64,000 nt of DNA from Tetracladium setigerum (lineage: Eukaryota; Ascomycota; Leotiomycetes; Helotiales), in contig PZJY01000001.1 in the NCBI GenBank assembly GCA_031472005.1, positions 1,674,001 to 1,738,000 of the forward strand, given 5' to 3'. The notes beneath the pieces are model-generated. The model made no database searches, was not told the origin of the DNA, and saw nothing but the letters and a program-made list of their open reading frames with translations. Below are positions 32,379 through 45,230 of this stretch, piece after piece (the stretch's first letter is position 1; the number at the start of each line of letters is the position of its first letter). A program made the position numbers and the translations under genes.

Positions 32379-34661
32379 AATTCTGAGCGCTGTATATACT
32401 CTACGATGACATGACGCTATAATATGAATGACGAGGTGTTGGAAAATGAGAAAGACCTGTTCATGATGTACATAAAACATTATAATAAACGAACTCATCT
32501 TGACTTGTCGCGTGTACTTACATTCGAGTCACCTGTGTCCTCTCATTCTTGTCCTAGTCTGGATAAGCATCCGTTTCGGGCTCGCTGAGTAGGAATCGTG
32601 ACAAGAATCCGTGGAAACACTGCTGAAAATCCTAGCGCTAAAAAGTTGCGAGGTTTCGCCCTACGGTGGCGGCCATTCAACTGGCTTCAATAAGTTGGAC
32701 AAGTCTATACAAGTGAAACGAAACACAGGCTTTCAAAATCCAGCTACACTACACTGAAACTTGCCCTGTCAATGTACTGTACGTAGTTATTCTCAGGTTC
32801 GACCAGTCCTGCAGATGAGGATAACTTCTTCCGAATGGAGGACGTTGCACAACTTGAAGGTTGAAACTCAAGAAAGGCTTCGTTTCCAACCCACAGTTAA
32901 ATTACTCGCACGTGATACATTCTACAAGCTTCTCGCCGTCCACCACAATAATAATATTTTGTAATTGTGAACTTGGTGAAGTGCCGAAAGTTCGTCGTCA
33001 CTAACATGCATCCTGAAACCTCCGCTGGGAAATTTTTAAGTTGGTGGATGTGTTGCAAGGATCTTGCGTGAGTGGGAATCAAACGGCTTCCGATTGACAT
33101 TTTAATGACGGGTCTGGCCAAAAGTTCTGGCATCGAGATTGGGAAACACGTCAAATGACGGTTGTTTTATGTTGGAGATGAATCGAATCAGCGAGAAAAC
33201 AGGGCTCCCCGCTTCTGGTTCAGGCTCTTCGATGCCAGAACATGAATCAACGCAGCTACTGTATTGCGGAGGCGAGAAGTTGTCGTAGGCCTTCACCATC
33301 ATCGCATTTTGTTGAAATTCAGTCATCGCAAGATCTCAACAGCGCTAAATTTTGAAATGCACTGTTCCTGACTAGAAATGCAGGAACACGATTCGCGGCC
33401 AATCAACCTTCACGGGAAGTCTCGAAACAACGGGAGCCAAACGCCAGGTGTGAGCGGAAGCCAGAACCAATTCATGGTGAACACAACAGAAACAGGAAAC
33501 AATTTGTAAAGCCACTTGGGTTTGCTTGAAGATGATGCAGCGAACGTGACTTTGTGACTGAGTTGTAGAGGAGAAGAAGAAAAACATAGATATCCCCGCA
33601 AATGGCCTCGGGAATGAGCAAATTGTGATTGCATAATCCATCAAAACTCAATTCTGCGGAAGCTCCAGAAGGAAAAAGTAATCGTCGTACTCCGTTGAGA
33701 AGCTTTCTTGTGGTGTATTTGGCGGGCTCTTACGTGGCGAAGTTGCCAATTCAGCGAATCCTTCAGCGACACAAACCAGCGACGTTCTGCTGCTGTCAAG
33801 GGCACGAGAACGTGGAGGATCTTGCCTGCAATATGCGCTGTCGTTCGTCTGATAATAACAATGCGACAACAAAGTGAACCCCCTTCGCTCCGTGCAGAGC
33901 CTTGTCTCTCCAATGACCACGATTGCGGGGGGAGTTCATGAGACGACCAGGCCTGAAACTCTGATGCTCTAGAGTTCCGACGATGAAGCGGCAGAGATGA
34001 GATGAGATGTGATGTGGCGATTTGTTTGATCCGAGGAAAACCTTCTTGTAAGACAATAACTGAGGAGTAGAAGCATTATTCGAAGTTCTGTGCATAATCT
34101 CTTTCCCGATAACAATTCCCAATGATGGAGGAGAAACACAACAACAATTCGAGGAAATAAAAATCAAATTTGTCGGGGAATGAGGGACGTTTCATTTTGA
34201 AGGGTTGTGGATTCGCTGTCGATCGTTCAACTTCCCGCTGCGAGCTAGGCCCGCTAGACCCGATCGGGCCGTTCATTTCCACCCGCAGCGGCCTCCATAA
34301 CACGACACGAGCGGCCCCAGACCATCGACCGTCTCGACCTTCTTCTCTTCTTCTTCTTCTCATCGAACTTCAACCTTTCCATCTCCATCCCACTCTCCTT
34401 CTCGTCGCTCGTCGGCAATTACACTCCTTAAAAACAACGCTCGCATTCACCACCACGACCTCTCCAGCAAATCCCCAATACCCATCACCTGCTTCGACTA
34501 CTCCCTCTGAATCCCACCCCCGACCCATTTACGACCCGTTCACGACCATCCATTCTTTGACAGAACCTCTAGACCAGCTGTGCTGCCAATCGATAGATCG
34601 TCGCGATATATCCATACCCAACAACATCACTTGAAGCGAAAGTAAACAAACGTCCGCCAAA
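32379..34661. other. Intergenic, no gene seen
   Basis: Only short overlapping frames without recognisable similarity are found here (for example several around 33640-33940 on both strands). The last 400 bases are C/T-rich and probably form the leader of the CAP gene. Confidence 0.5.
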
Positions 34662-35729
34662 ATGCATTCCTCGGCCATCATCGCATCGCTCTTTGCTGCC
34701 CTTGCAATTGCTGCTCCAGCGCATCAACAACTCCACAAGAAGGCATATGTCTACGATATCGTCACCGAGATCGTCACCGTGACCGTTACCGCAGGCCAAG
34801 AACCCGAGACCGTCACTCTCCAGAAGACTGTTCTTGTCGCTCCCAAGACCACCAAGGTCAGGACTACCAAGTCAAAGACCACGTCCAAGACTACCACTAC
34901 GACAACCACTACCACTTCAGTTCTTCCTACGACCACAACTACCACGCTTCCTCCTCCTCCTCCAACCACGACCACCACAACTACTCTCCCACCTGCTCCC
35001 GAACCAACAACAACCGAAGCCCAATCGTTGTCGTTGAGCCCACAACCGAAGCAGCACCAGTCGTCGTTGCACCAACCACAACTGAGGCACCAGTCCAGGC
35101 CGAGCCAACTGTTGCGCCTGTCGTCGAGAGCGTGCCTGTTGTTCAAACAACATCTTCTACCGGTGATGGAGTCAAGGACGCCGCATTGAACTCTCACAAC
35201 GCCTACCGTGCTAAGCATCATGCCGGCTCAGTATCTTGGGATGATAGTTTGGCCTCGTCTGCTCAGGCTTTGGCTTCCGGCTGCACTAACCAACATGGAA
35301 TGTAAGTAGTTTTACTCGCAAGCTTAAAATACTGCGTGCTAATAAACTTAGGATCGTTGGTGGTCAAAACATCGCCGCCAAGGGTGTCTCGGGATCTGGA
35401 GAGTTTGCCGATTTCATGACTGGCGCTGTCGATGCCTGGTACAACGAAGTTGACCTGTTCGGTTCATACTACGGCCAAAGCCAAGTGACTGATACAAGCG
35501 TTCTTCACTTCACTCAAGTCGTCTGGAAGGCAACTACCAAGATTGGATGTGCTGTCGCCAACTGTGGTACCTCATCCAGCTTCTTCCCTGGATTCAACGC
35601 ATACACCATTGTTTGCAACTATCAATCAGCCGGTATGTCAACTATAGCTATGGAATATTAACTCTCAATACTAATAACAAAATAGGTAATTTCGCTGGTC
35701 AATACGCCGAGAACGTCTCTGCACCATAG
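34662..35729 (+). CDS. Secreted CAP/PR-1-like (PRY) protein with Thr/Pro-rich stalk
   Basis: Exons are 34662-35301, 35352-35632 and 35686-35729. The signal peptide is MHSSAIIASLFAALAIAAPA. A 100-residue Thr/Pro-rich linker (low-complexity ACC codons, about 34890-35010) is followed by the CAP domain: LNSHNAYRAKHHAGSVSWDD, GCTNQHG, GGQNIAAKG, HFTQVVWKATTKIGCAVANC and YTIVCNYQSAG. Fungal CAP proteins are exported sterol- and lipid-binding or wall-associated proteins. The Glu of the usual GEN motif is Gln here (GGQN). The linker frame breaks near 35020: one more C in GAAGCCCAATCG would keep the frame (EAPIVVVEPTTEAAPVVV). Without that base the protein would end at 35189, before the CAP domain. 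Confidence 0.88.
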
Positions 35730-36807
35730 ATTGAAAATATGGAAATTTAGCGTAACCTCGGATTTTGCTTGGAAAAAGGGTGTTTTCCTCATGTACGATT
35801 GGTTTAGAGGTAGTTTGGTCGCCATGCGCTGGTTAGCAGTTCGACAAAATATTTCGACATATTCTTATCTTTTAAAACTTTCGTACTTGCGGGACACTGT
35901 TTGGTAACGAATCTCTTTCTGTTCTTACCTTCGCCCGCCTGCCGTTCTGTATGATTTGGTTTTCGTAGCACCTGTACGATTTCCAGTTGTGAAGATTGGG
36001 ATCTTGGCTCTTGTTCGCTTCTTGTAAATACAAAATTCAAGCTTTTTTCGGTCTCAGGTTAGATTCATGTGCCTCCTTCGTCCCAAGTGAGATGGTCTTG
36101 GCCGAAAGGTGGATTCTTCAGGGGATGGAAGCATGAGTAAACGAGTATCATACAGTCAATCAAGCTTCTCAGCCTTACTCCGTGGATGTGAGAGAGTGTG
36201 AAGAAAAAGGAAGGGTAATTGTCAAAAAGAAGGGGTGCTTGGTAGTTTGAAGTTGAAACCGGAGTTTCCCTGGTACAGTAAGCACGACAAAGGGAAGTTA
36301 TGTGTATTTGGAATGAGAGCAGTAGCATATACCTGGGTACTACACAAAAAGTATTTCTCATCGTAGAATTTTTTAGATACTCGTGTTCGTAACATTTTTT
36401 TTTTTTTTGGAATGATGGCAAGATCTCGAAATGGTTTGTAATTACAAACGAACAAATGGCTTGGCAATGCCAAGGCATCACGAGCAATTATTTAGCCACG
36501 GTCGCGATAACGACATATCAAGATTGAGCGAGAGCCTTATCCCACACTTTCTTCACCAGCCTTGTGAACTCCATATTTCCGTTATTCTTTCCCTGCTAGT
36601 GCAACTCATTTCAACTCACTTGCTACTTCGTGTATTCATTCGGTAGCACATAGCGTAAAGTGTCCCCTCCAGATAAGCAGTTACCCCACTACTATCGGCA
36701 ACGACTCAATACCGCAACGAGAACTCGAGATTACACAACCTCAGACAGAGACGCAATACAAGAGATACACCAAGACACATACCGATACTCTTCTATAGAG
36801 TGAAGCC
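35730..36807. other. Intergenic, with a T-run near 36392
   Basis: This is the 3' region of the CAP gene and the promoter and leader of the DUF255 gene. A homopolymer of about 12 T lies near 36392-36405. No gene is supported. Confidence 0.5.
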
Positions 36808-39769
36808 ATGATGGCTGCGCAACTTCGTGGGGTAGATGGTGGTGAAGGTGCGGGAATAGGACAAGCCCTAAAAAACGGTCTAGCACAAAGCATCGGCCTC
36901 GAAGAACAGAAGAAGGAGCCAGTCGTTCTCAAGAATAGAGCTGGGGAAAGTAAAAGCCCATATGTGCGAGCCCATGCAGAGAATCCTGTAGCGTGGCAGA
37001 TCTGGGGAGACGAGGCTATTGAACTGGCAAGGCAGGAGAACAAGTTACTTTTTATAAGCATTGGGTATAGTGCTTGTCATTGTGAGATCTCTCTTTCGTG
37101 AAATTGAAGCCTGCTGATTGTACGTAGGGTGCCATGTAATGGAGCGTGAATCTTTTGAGAACGAGGAGGTAGCTGCTATCCTAAACGATGCCTTCATTCC
37201 GGTCAAAATCGACAGAGAGGAACGACCGGACATTGATCGGATATATATGAACTTCGTACAAGCAACGACCGGTTCAGGGGGGTGGCCTTTGAATGTGTTT
37301 GTCACGCCTGATTTACACCCCGTCTTTGGCGGAACGTATTGGCCTGGACCAACGAGCACCACACAGTACGAAGATCAGGTAAACTTTCTCGGCATCTTGG
37401 ACAAACTGAGTACGGTGTGGAGAGAGCAGGAGCAGAGATGTCGGCAGGACTCCGGACAGATTCTACAACAGTTAAAGGATTTTGCCGCAGAGGGGACCTT
37501 TGGTAATAGACTGGGAGATGGAGGGGATGGACTTGATATTGAATTGCTAGAGGAAGCAAACCACCATTTTGCATCTACATACGATTCCAAGAATGGGGGA
37601 TTTGGATCCGCGCCGAAATTTCCAACACCCTCGAAACTTGCCTTTCTTCTGAGGATAGGTCAATATCCTCAGGTTGTTCGAGATGTGGTTGGAGAGACGG
37701 AATGCGAGAATGCAGAGAATATGGCTATTTCGACACTGCTGAAAATTGCGAGAGGTGGAATTCATGATCATATTGGTAATGGATTCGCTAGGTACTCGGT
37801 AACTGCGGATTGGTCACTTCCTCACTTTGAGAAGATGCTGTTCGATAATGCGCAGCTTCTCCACATCTATTTGGATGGGTTCTTGTTGTGTCGCGATCCA
37901 GAATTGCTTGGAACGGTTTACGACATTGCTACATACCTCATGACTACTCTCGCTCATCCGGACGGTGGATTTTACTCTAGCGAAGATGCTGACAGTTACT
38001 ACAAAAAAGGTGACGCCGAGAAGCGTGAAGGTGCTTTCTACGTCTGGACGAAAAGGGAATTTGAAAATGTTCTTGGGTCGGAAGCAGAGCCGATTCTCTC
38101 GGCCTTCCTGAACGTCAAAGCTGATGGAAATGTTCTGCCTGAAAATGATGCCCATGATGAGTTTATTGACCAAAACGTGCTTGCAATTGTCACCACACCC
38201 ACAGCTCTTGCAAAGAAATTCGGTCTAAAAGAGGAGGAGGTGGTTACGATCATCAAAGATGGAAAGCTAGCGTTACGAGAACATCGAGAAAAGGAGCGTG
38301 TTCGACCAGCTCTAGATGATAAGATTGTCGTTGCTTGGAACGGCCTTGCGATTGGTGCTTTAGCAAGAGCAGCTTCTGTGATTAAAGGCTTTGATCCCGA
38401 GAAGTCAGAGGCGTATTTTGAATCCGCCATCAAGGCAGCCACTTTCATCAAGGACAATCTCTTCGATGAATCCACCTCGACGCTCTATCGTGTATGGAGA
38501 GAAGGCAGAGGAGATACGGAGGGATTTGCAGATGATTATGCCTTCCTAATCGAGGGATTGATTGATCTATACGAAGCAATCGCCGACGAGAAATGGCTAA
38601 AATGGGCAGATGAGTTGCAAAGTACGGTTTCACTCCTTCAATCACACCATTTTACTAACACAATGTAGAATCTCAAATATCCCGTTTCTACGACACCTCC
38701 TCGACTGGCGCCTTCTTCTCGACGCCCGCCTCTGCCCCTCATATAATCCTCCGTCTCAAAGACGGAATGGACACCTCAGAACAAGCACAAACGGCACCTC
38801 CGCTTCTAACCTCTACCGTCTATCATCCCTCCTTGCCGACGAATCTTATGCCCAAAAGGCTAAAGAGACCGCAAGTAGTTTCGAAAGCGAGATGTTGCAG
38901 TATCCATGGTTATTCGCTAGTTTCATGCCGTCTATTGTAGCAGGGAAGCTGGGCGTGAGAGGGGTGGTGGTGAGTGAAGGAAAGGGGAAGGAAGTTGAGG
39001 GTGTAGAGGCTAGAGATGTGAAGAAGATTAAGGAGTTTGAAAAAGCTCCTAGAGGGGGCTTGGGACGTTCATCAAGATTGATGTGGGTGATGCTTGGCTG
39101 AGGGAAAGAAATGAGTTGTTAACTCGTTTTGGACTTGATGGGAAGGGGAGGGTTTTAGTCTGTGAAGGTGGTGTGTGCACGGAGGAAGGCTTGGAGGAGA
39201 GGGAGGAGACAAAAGCAAAGGCGGAAGTGGAATCGGAATCAGGTGTTGCTGTTCAAGAGGAAGCGAAATCATCGACACTGAATCTTGTAGCCGAGGAAGC
39301 GAAACCCTCGACAGCGGTACTTGCGTCTACAACTGAAGAGGAGACAAAATCTCAAGTTTTGGAATCAGAACCAGAACCCACCAAGATAGCAGAGAGCGCC
39401 ACAGACACCATGCCCCAAGCAAGCCAGGAAGCGAAAATCGAAAAAGCAGAACAAGCGAAGGACGGGAGCAAGGACGATCCCACTGACACACCAGTAGCTG
39501 CCACCGTCCCTAAAGATCTTGAAAAAGCTTTACCTGTGGTTCTTGAGCCATCTTTGAGTGAGCAGACTTCAATTGCAGCTGCTTTGGAATCAACACCCGT
39601 TGCTGCAGCATCATCTGGTCCTTCAGAACCAGTTATAGATTCTGCTCTGAAGCGAGAATTGATTGCGGAACAGGGGAAAGATAGCGAGAGCACTGCCGCT
39701 ACTACTACTACTTCTTCTATTCCTGCTGTGGGCGGTGGAAAGAATGAGCAAGAGAGGGAGCAGGTGTAG
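36808..39769 (+). CDS. DUF255 thioredoxin-like protein (YyaL/SPATA20 family) with acidic tail
   Basis: Exons are 36808-37081, 37128-38621 and 38669-39769. The N-terminal thioredoxin-like domain reads SPYVRAHAENPVAWQIW, then SACHWCHVMERESFENEEVA (CxxC) and VKIDREERPDIDRIYM, GSGGWPLNVFVTPDLHPVFG. A six-hairpin alpha/alpha domain follows (SAPKFPTPSKL, GGIHDHIGNGFARYSVTADW, PHFEKMLFDNAQLL, SSEDADSYYKKG, DDKIVVAWNGLAIGALARA). This architecture is conserved from bacteria to SPATA20 in animals; its biochemical role is unknown. In exon 3 the frame is recovered only if one base is missing near 38782 and again near 39065. After the family end (DVGDAWLRERNELL, VCEGGVCTEEGLEE) come about 190 residues of Glu/Ala/Ser/Thr-rich low complexity to 39769. 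Confidence 0.92.
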
Positions 39770-40610
39770 CCTCAGTTATGATCAACGTTCGACACATCTA
39801 GGAAGAAACGGTGGATCTATTTCACTTTCATCTTTGAACACTTTGAAACGGGTGTTATCTTCTTTTTTTCTTTGGAGGGGTAGGAAGAATGGAATCATGG
39901 ATGGGTGGCTTTTTGGGCATGCTTTCTTTCTGTTCATGTTTCCTGCACTCTTATGAATTTCCTTTTTCTCTTTCTCCAATGTTCGAGCATGGAAGGGCAG
40001 GGAGGGAAGGAAGATATATACGTGGATTTTCCTTTGGGTAATTCAATTCTTCTCATTTCTAAAGGTATGACGAGAGGGGAGGGCGGAAGAAATGGATATG
40101 CTCACTTTGGAGTGTTCATTTTTTCATATTTGCATTTGGAGGAGTTAATAGGTAGGTGCCTAGGTAGGTATCTTCAGTAGTGGTAGGTGATGCAGTAGGT
40201 AAGGTAATGAAATCAATGATTTTGGTAAAGTTATCCTTTTTACGTACTCGTGTAGCCTAAAAGTGCCAAACAACCCCGTAAGCGAGCTCTGGAATTAGGA
40301 CTGTAAAAAGGCTAGTAGAGCAAGTACCGGCCGGGACTTGCCATATCATTTCTTCTCTTTCCTATCTTCATAATTTTCAAGAATTTCTTTAATTCGCGCT
40401 CCTCAAAAGTGATATATACACATACACGCTCGTCCCTGTCCTATTTAATAACACACAGACAACAAGTTTCTCCTTTTCCCAAACGCACCCTTCACCCCCC
40501 CATTCCTGACCAAACCGCCAAAAAAAAAAGCTGGTGTACAATGAGCTCCCAAAACCAAAATACCTCACACAAGGAGGCTTCTCACACTCGTCTGTCTCTC
40601 TTTTCTCTAT
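39770..40610. other. Intergenic between DUF255 and MFS genes
   Basis: This contains the 3' ends of two convergent genes and low-complexity T/C-rich and A-rich stretches. No gene is supported. Confidence 0.5.
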
Positions 40611-42398
40611 TCACTCACAACTCCTTCCCCCAGCAACAGACACCTTATTCCTCCTCCCCACACCCGGCTCCCTCAATCCAAACACCACCAAGCCCACGAC
40701 ACCCAAAATCCCCACCCCTCCAATCCCATACGCAACCTCCCTCCCAGCCCACCAATAAACACTCGTAAATAGCAAAGGCCCCACGCCGCGTCCAAGCTGT
40801 CCCCAACTTCTCAAATTGCCCAATTTCCCCCTCGCTCATCCTCACCAGCCTCGAAACTTGACAGAGCGTTCAAACCAGTCACTACAGTCGCGGTGGTGAT
40901 TGCTAAGAGGGTCGTGGCGAGGTAGAGACCAGCTACCGTCTTGATGCGCGCGAGAAGGAGAAAGGCGAGGAGGCATGATGTGACGCCGATGCGGATGGAG
41001 AGGAGAGGGGGTAGACGGCGGGTTAGTGAACCTTGGATTAGAGAGGCGATGAGGCCCATGTAGCCGAGGAGACGGCCGTTGAGGGCTGCGGTGTAGCCGA
41101 AGAGGTCGTAGGTCATGAAAGGGAGGGAGAATTCCATGCCGGAGAAGAAGAGGATGAAGGTTAGGTGGGTGAGATTGAGGATGAAATGAGAGTTTGTTCG
41201 TTGCGTTTTCGCTTTTGGCTTCTGATCCTGTGAGTGGATTTCGACAACGGGACTTGTTTTGCTGGGGCTTTGAGGGAGCTTCCGTTGCTGGTGGGGGTGT
41301 CGTTTGGGAGGAAGTGAGCTTCTTTTGTGCCGAGGCCACTTTGCTGGGAGGGTTTCTGGGAGACAGAAATAGAGATATAAGGTCTCTGTTACAATCAAAA
41401 ACAGTGAGAAGCCCGCTGCTGTCGCGAAGGGATTCGCCTTGACAGATTTAACGGTGCTCAACCACGCGCCCAAGGCCGGTCCAAAAGTAAAGCTGATACT
41501 AAAACATATCCCTACCAACGCCATTGTTGATCCTCTCTGTTTCTCATCCGAAATATCTGTTGCAATTGCAATAGCGAGTTGGACGTTTCCTTCCGAGAGT
41601 CCGCCGACAATTCGGGAGAGGAGGAATGTTCGGAAGTCGGAGGCTAGCAACCAGAGGAGGACGCTGAGGATGTTACCGGACATGCTAAAGAGGAGGGCTG
41701 TTCGGCGGCCATATTTGTCGGAGAGCGTACCGATTATAGGGGATGCGAAGGCTTGTAGAAGACTGGAAGGTGTTTTGTCAGTTCTTATTTGAGGTCTCCA
41801 AATTGTGCTTGTGGGCTATCATAAAGGAAACATACGAGAACAGACTCCCCAGGGCACCGCCCAAAAGTACAATATCATATCTCGAGTCGATTGGGCGGGA
41901 GAAAGAAGCCTTGTAGGCATTGAGGTATGTGAGGATGTGCGCGAGGACGGTAGGCGATTTATTGGGAGAGGATTCGAGGGGCACTTCGAGACTGGTAGGA
42001 GATGTTAAGTTAGCGAAGTGGAACGGTAATCGCAGGATGGGCGGGGAAAGACTGACTCTCTGTAGTATGCTAGAAGTGAAGGGAACAGTGGGAGAATGAA
42101 TGCTGCGATATGGGGTCAGAAATTGTAGAGGTATATCTTCACTGCCCTCAAAGAAGGGGGGTATTGCGCGGCTACGAGTTTGAGGATACTGGCGACGAAT
42201 TCAGGCTTCGCAGAGACCGGAGAACTTACTGAAGCTTATCTACAGCGAAAGAAGTAATTAGTCTCATTGCGCCGACTTTAGAGAGTTGGAACAGATGGAG
42301 GGCAGCGGAAGGCGGAAACGTACGAGATCCAGTAGCAAGGAAAAGAAGACCACTTTCAATACTCTCTTCCTCGTCGCAGCATCGACTGTAACCGCCAT
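40611..42398 (-). CDS. MFS transporter (MFSD10/TetA-like) with a 10-nt micro-exon
   Basis: Exons are 42398-42324, 42239-42230, 42102-42057, 41991-41836 and 41762-40611, and the phases agree. Joined, they give helix 1 as LLLDL-ISF-TFILPLFPSLLAYY, then IVLLGGALGSLFSLLQAF, the motif-A loop GTLSDKYGRRT, LSRIVGGLSEGNVQLAIAIA and TFGPALGAWLS. A polar Lys/Pro/Gln loop separates the two halves. The second half (FFSGMEFSLPFMTYDLFGY, GYMGLIASLIQGS, LYLATTLLAITTATVVTGLN) reaches SSFEAGEDERGG and then shifts frame. One missing base near 40825 lets it continue (LGNLRSWGQLGRGVGPLL) to 40611. It is a likely vacuolar or plasma-membrane solute/H+ antiporter; substrate unknown. Confidence 0.87.
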
Positions 42399-43469
42399 TG
42401 TATCCTAAATATCTTTGATGTAATTGCTTCCAAAGGGTTGCCAGCTTCAATCGAGTTTCTGCGTGTCGAGTGATAGATAGCCTGATGATGTTTCGTTTCG
42501 TCGCGCACAAATATACTAATCAGTGCCTCTACGATTAAAGAGCCAGCTTCAAGTAATCGGACGAGAGTAATGGATAGTAAGTAGTAAGTAGTAACAGTAG
42601 CAGAAGAAGAAGCAGAAGCAGAAGGAAAGAAGAAAGGAGTAATCAAGCCAGAGTGTTCACACGTCCAAAGCAATATAAAAAAGTGTTGACCAACCACCTG
42701 GGCTGCAATTGTTGTCATTCGTCCACACACAAAATATCGACAGACGCAGCACCCACGCTAAGAATGACGATGCTCTGTACTCCGTACAGTACTGCGAGGC
42801 CTGTACGAGGGATCCGTACCGCCATCCGGGACCATGAATCCCCGAAAATGTAGCGTTGGTGCAGTAGTCCGCTTGCAGTCAGTCGTTCAGGGGGTGGAAG
42901 CTTGTCCGATTGGTATTGTGAGTGGTGTGATTGGGCCTGAGCCCGTGCAATACGGTGGCTGCATACGCTGACGAGATGTGCAGACCGAAGAGGACTATTG
43001 ATACTGTCATGTAAGATCTTACTCCGTAGAAGGCAGCGAAGAGATAGATCTTGTTCAGGAATGCATTGCAAGTGATTGATTTGGATAGATTTGTGGACTA
43101 TGGTGCATAGAGGCGGGAAATGTGAATGTTAATGTCAAATATCCTGTTCATTATTCGTTAAGTACAAGGAGTGGGCTCGCTGTTTTTTCAACAATATCTG
43201 CCCCTCCCTATCCTATGTTGATTCCTGTCCTGTCCTGTTCTGTCCTTAGTACCATTCCCATTCCCATTTCCCCCAAAACTCTTGACCTTACTAAACATAT
43301 CTCATAACTATATTCCCTAACTCCCTCAGTTCCCTCGATCTCAAACATACCTCATCGCTTACTCACACTACTGGTCGAGTAATTCCTCAAACCAGCACAA
43401 TACACACCGTCTCAGGCGAAAAACAATTCTTCGCATTTGCAAAACCCCAAATACCGACTCTATTATATC
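42399..43469. other. Intergenic, no gene seen
   Basis: This holds the MFS promoter and the 3' side of the P450. Palindromic TACTCCGTACAGTACTG words occur near 42778-42793. Nothing else can be supported. Confidence 0.5.
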
Positions 43470-45230
43470 TTAGACAGGCGTCATACTTACTTGAACACCC
43501 CTCGAACTGCTGCTGTAATGGTCATTTGCTCTAGGAATGGTGTATCGTCTCGTTTCTCAATTGCTTTGAAGTTTTGGAGAATTCGAATCGTTGTGTAAGA
43601 TCTATGATCAGAATCAGCAAACAGTACATACCGGAGTGTATTGGAAAATAAAGGTAAACTTACGCTTCCATCAGAGCGAATTGTTGGCCAATACTAGAGA
43701 CTGTCAGCTTTATTCCTCCCACCCACTCAAGTCCAACCACGACCCCATGAATCAAACTCACCATATTCTTGGTCCGCCATTGAAAGGAAGATATCCCCAA
43801 CTGCAAAGAGTTAGCAAAAGCATCGTTCACAGCTCATGAGCAAGCAGAGCGAACGACTCACCCTGGCCTCAATGTCTCCCATCTCTCAGGCTTGAACTCT
43901 TCCGCATCGTCACCGTACAAGTCTTTCCTCCGATGCATAACATAAACAGTATAGTTGACCGACTGCCCCTTCTTGACAAAAACGGGAGACTTGCGATCAG
44001 GACCGCCTCCTACAGGGAGCGTAGTATCATGCGCCGCCGCTCGCGCGTTGAGCGCTACGACTGGAAACAGTCGAAGAGCTACAGATGTTAGCCCGATTAC
44101 TAGACGCTTTGTTTCTGTTGCTTACCTTCGTTTATAACCCATTGTAGATATCTCATCCCCTTGACCTGCTCATAAGTCGGCCGTTGTCCATCCAATTCCG
44201 CGATTTCAGCTTGAAGCTTTTTCAACACTCTCGGCTCTCGAGCCAGGGTATAGAACAGAAAACTCAGTAATGCTGCTGTAGTATCTCTCCCCGCTAGCAA
44301 GATATTGAGAAGTTCATCCTGGATCTTCTTCGCGCCGAATCCGGTCTTCGCCAACTCCTCCAAGAAAACATACTTTTCATTCTTCTCCGTCGTGCCATAC
44401 TTATGCAAATCCACGGCTTTCTGCACGTAAGCGGACACATACTCGTGTACGTACTTGACATCCTCCTTGAACTTCTTGGTTTTCAACAAGAAGGCAAATG
44501 TCGCTGGGACACGAACAATATTACCACTTTGCGTTGTGGCATCTGTGAAGGCTTGAGCGAATTTCACTCCTCGTTCGTGGGATTGTCCTAGATCAAGTGA
44601 TCCAGCGCTGTGACCGAATAAGAATTCCGTTGCAGAGTCCAAGGTGAGCATGAAGAAGAGAGTTTGCAAATCGACTGTTGACCCGTCTCGAGGGATTCTA
44701 GCGATAACCTTGGTCACATGTTTCTCCAACATGTCCAAGTCCGCTACCTGCACGCGGTTGAAGTTTGGTCGAAGGAGTGATCTCGACGTCTCCCACTCCG
44801 CCCCATCCGTAGTGAAGATCCCATGGCCGAAAATTGGTGCAAAAGCCCCTTTTCTAATAGCTGGCAGCTCGAAATCCTTGAATTGCGTGGCTAGCATGGC
44901 CTTGATGTTTTCTGGTTCGACGGTCTGGATGAATTGCTGACCTGGAAGTTGGGTAGTGAAGGTAGTGGCTCCGACTCTTGCATAGCGTCTCTTGATCATC
45001 TCGAGGAATCCGCCATTCTTTGCATATTTGGTGTTCTCGACGAAGAGGTCTGAACCAAGGATTGGGTCTCGCTGGGGATATTTGGGTGCGGGTTTGCAAC
45101 CTCGTGCTTGCTTGAAGAGATGGCGTCTGTAGGCGATGAAGATGGTTTGGATGAGGGAGGCGAAGAGGTAGAGTCCGAATAGTGAGAGGACCAGGATAAT
45201 GGAGGGTTGATTTATAAGAGACGTTGCCAT
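43470..45230 (-). CDS. Cytochrome P450, CYP52-like (fatty acid/alkane hydroxylase type)
   Basis: Exon 1 (45230-44126) starts with a membrane anchor (IILVLSLFGLYLFASLIQTI). It includes CYP52-clan blocks: PQRDPILGSDLF, FGHGIFTTDGAEWETSRSLL, RPNFNRVQVADLDMLE, FFMLTLDSATEFLFGHS and the I-helix NILLAGRDTTAALLSFLFY. Exon 2 continues NEALRLFPVVALNARAA (ExxR), KKGQSVNYTVYVMHRR and FKPERWETLRPG. Short 3' exons give GYLPFNGGPRICVGQQFALM (heme loop with Cys ligand) and the end EQMTITAAVRGVQVSMTPV. Members of this clan hydroxylate n-alkanes and fatty acids at the chain end in the ER; actual substrate here is unproven. All hallmark residues are present and no frame break was seen. Boundaries of the last two introns are approximate. 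Confidence 0.9.

Noticed and set aside
32795..32815. GGTTCGACC word suggesting a tRNA T-arm
   Set aside because: No matching acceptor, D-arm or anticodon arm could be folded around it.
33629..33941. Cluster of five overlapping frames on both strands
   Set aside because: Mutual overlap and lack of any motif suggest chance.
34751..35221. Minus-strand Val-rich frame opposite the CAP gene
   Set aside because: It is the antisense shadow of the Thr-rich ACC-codon stalk.
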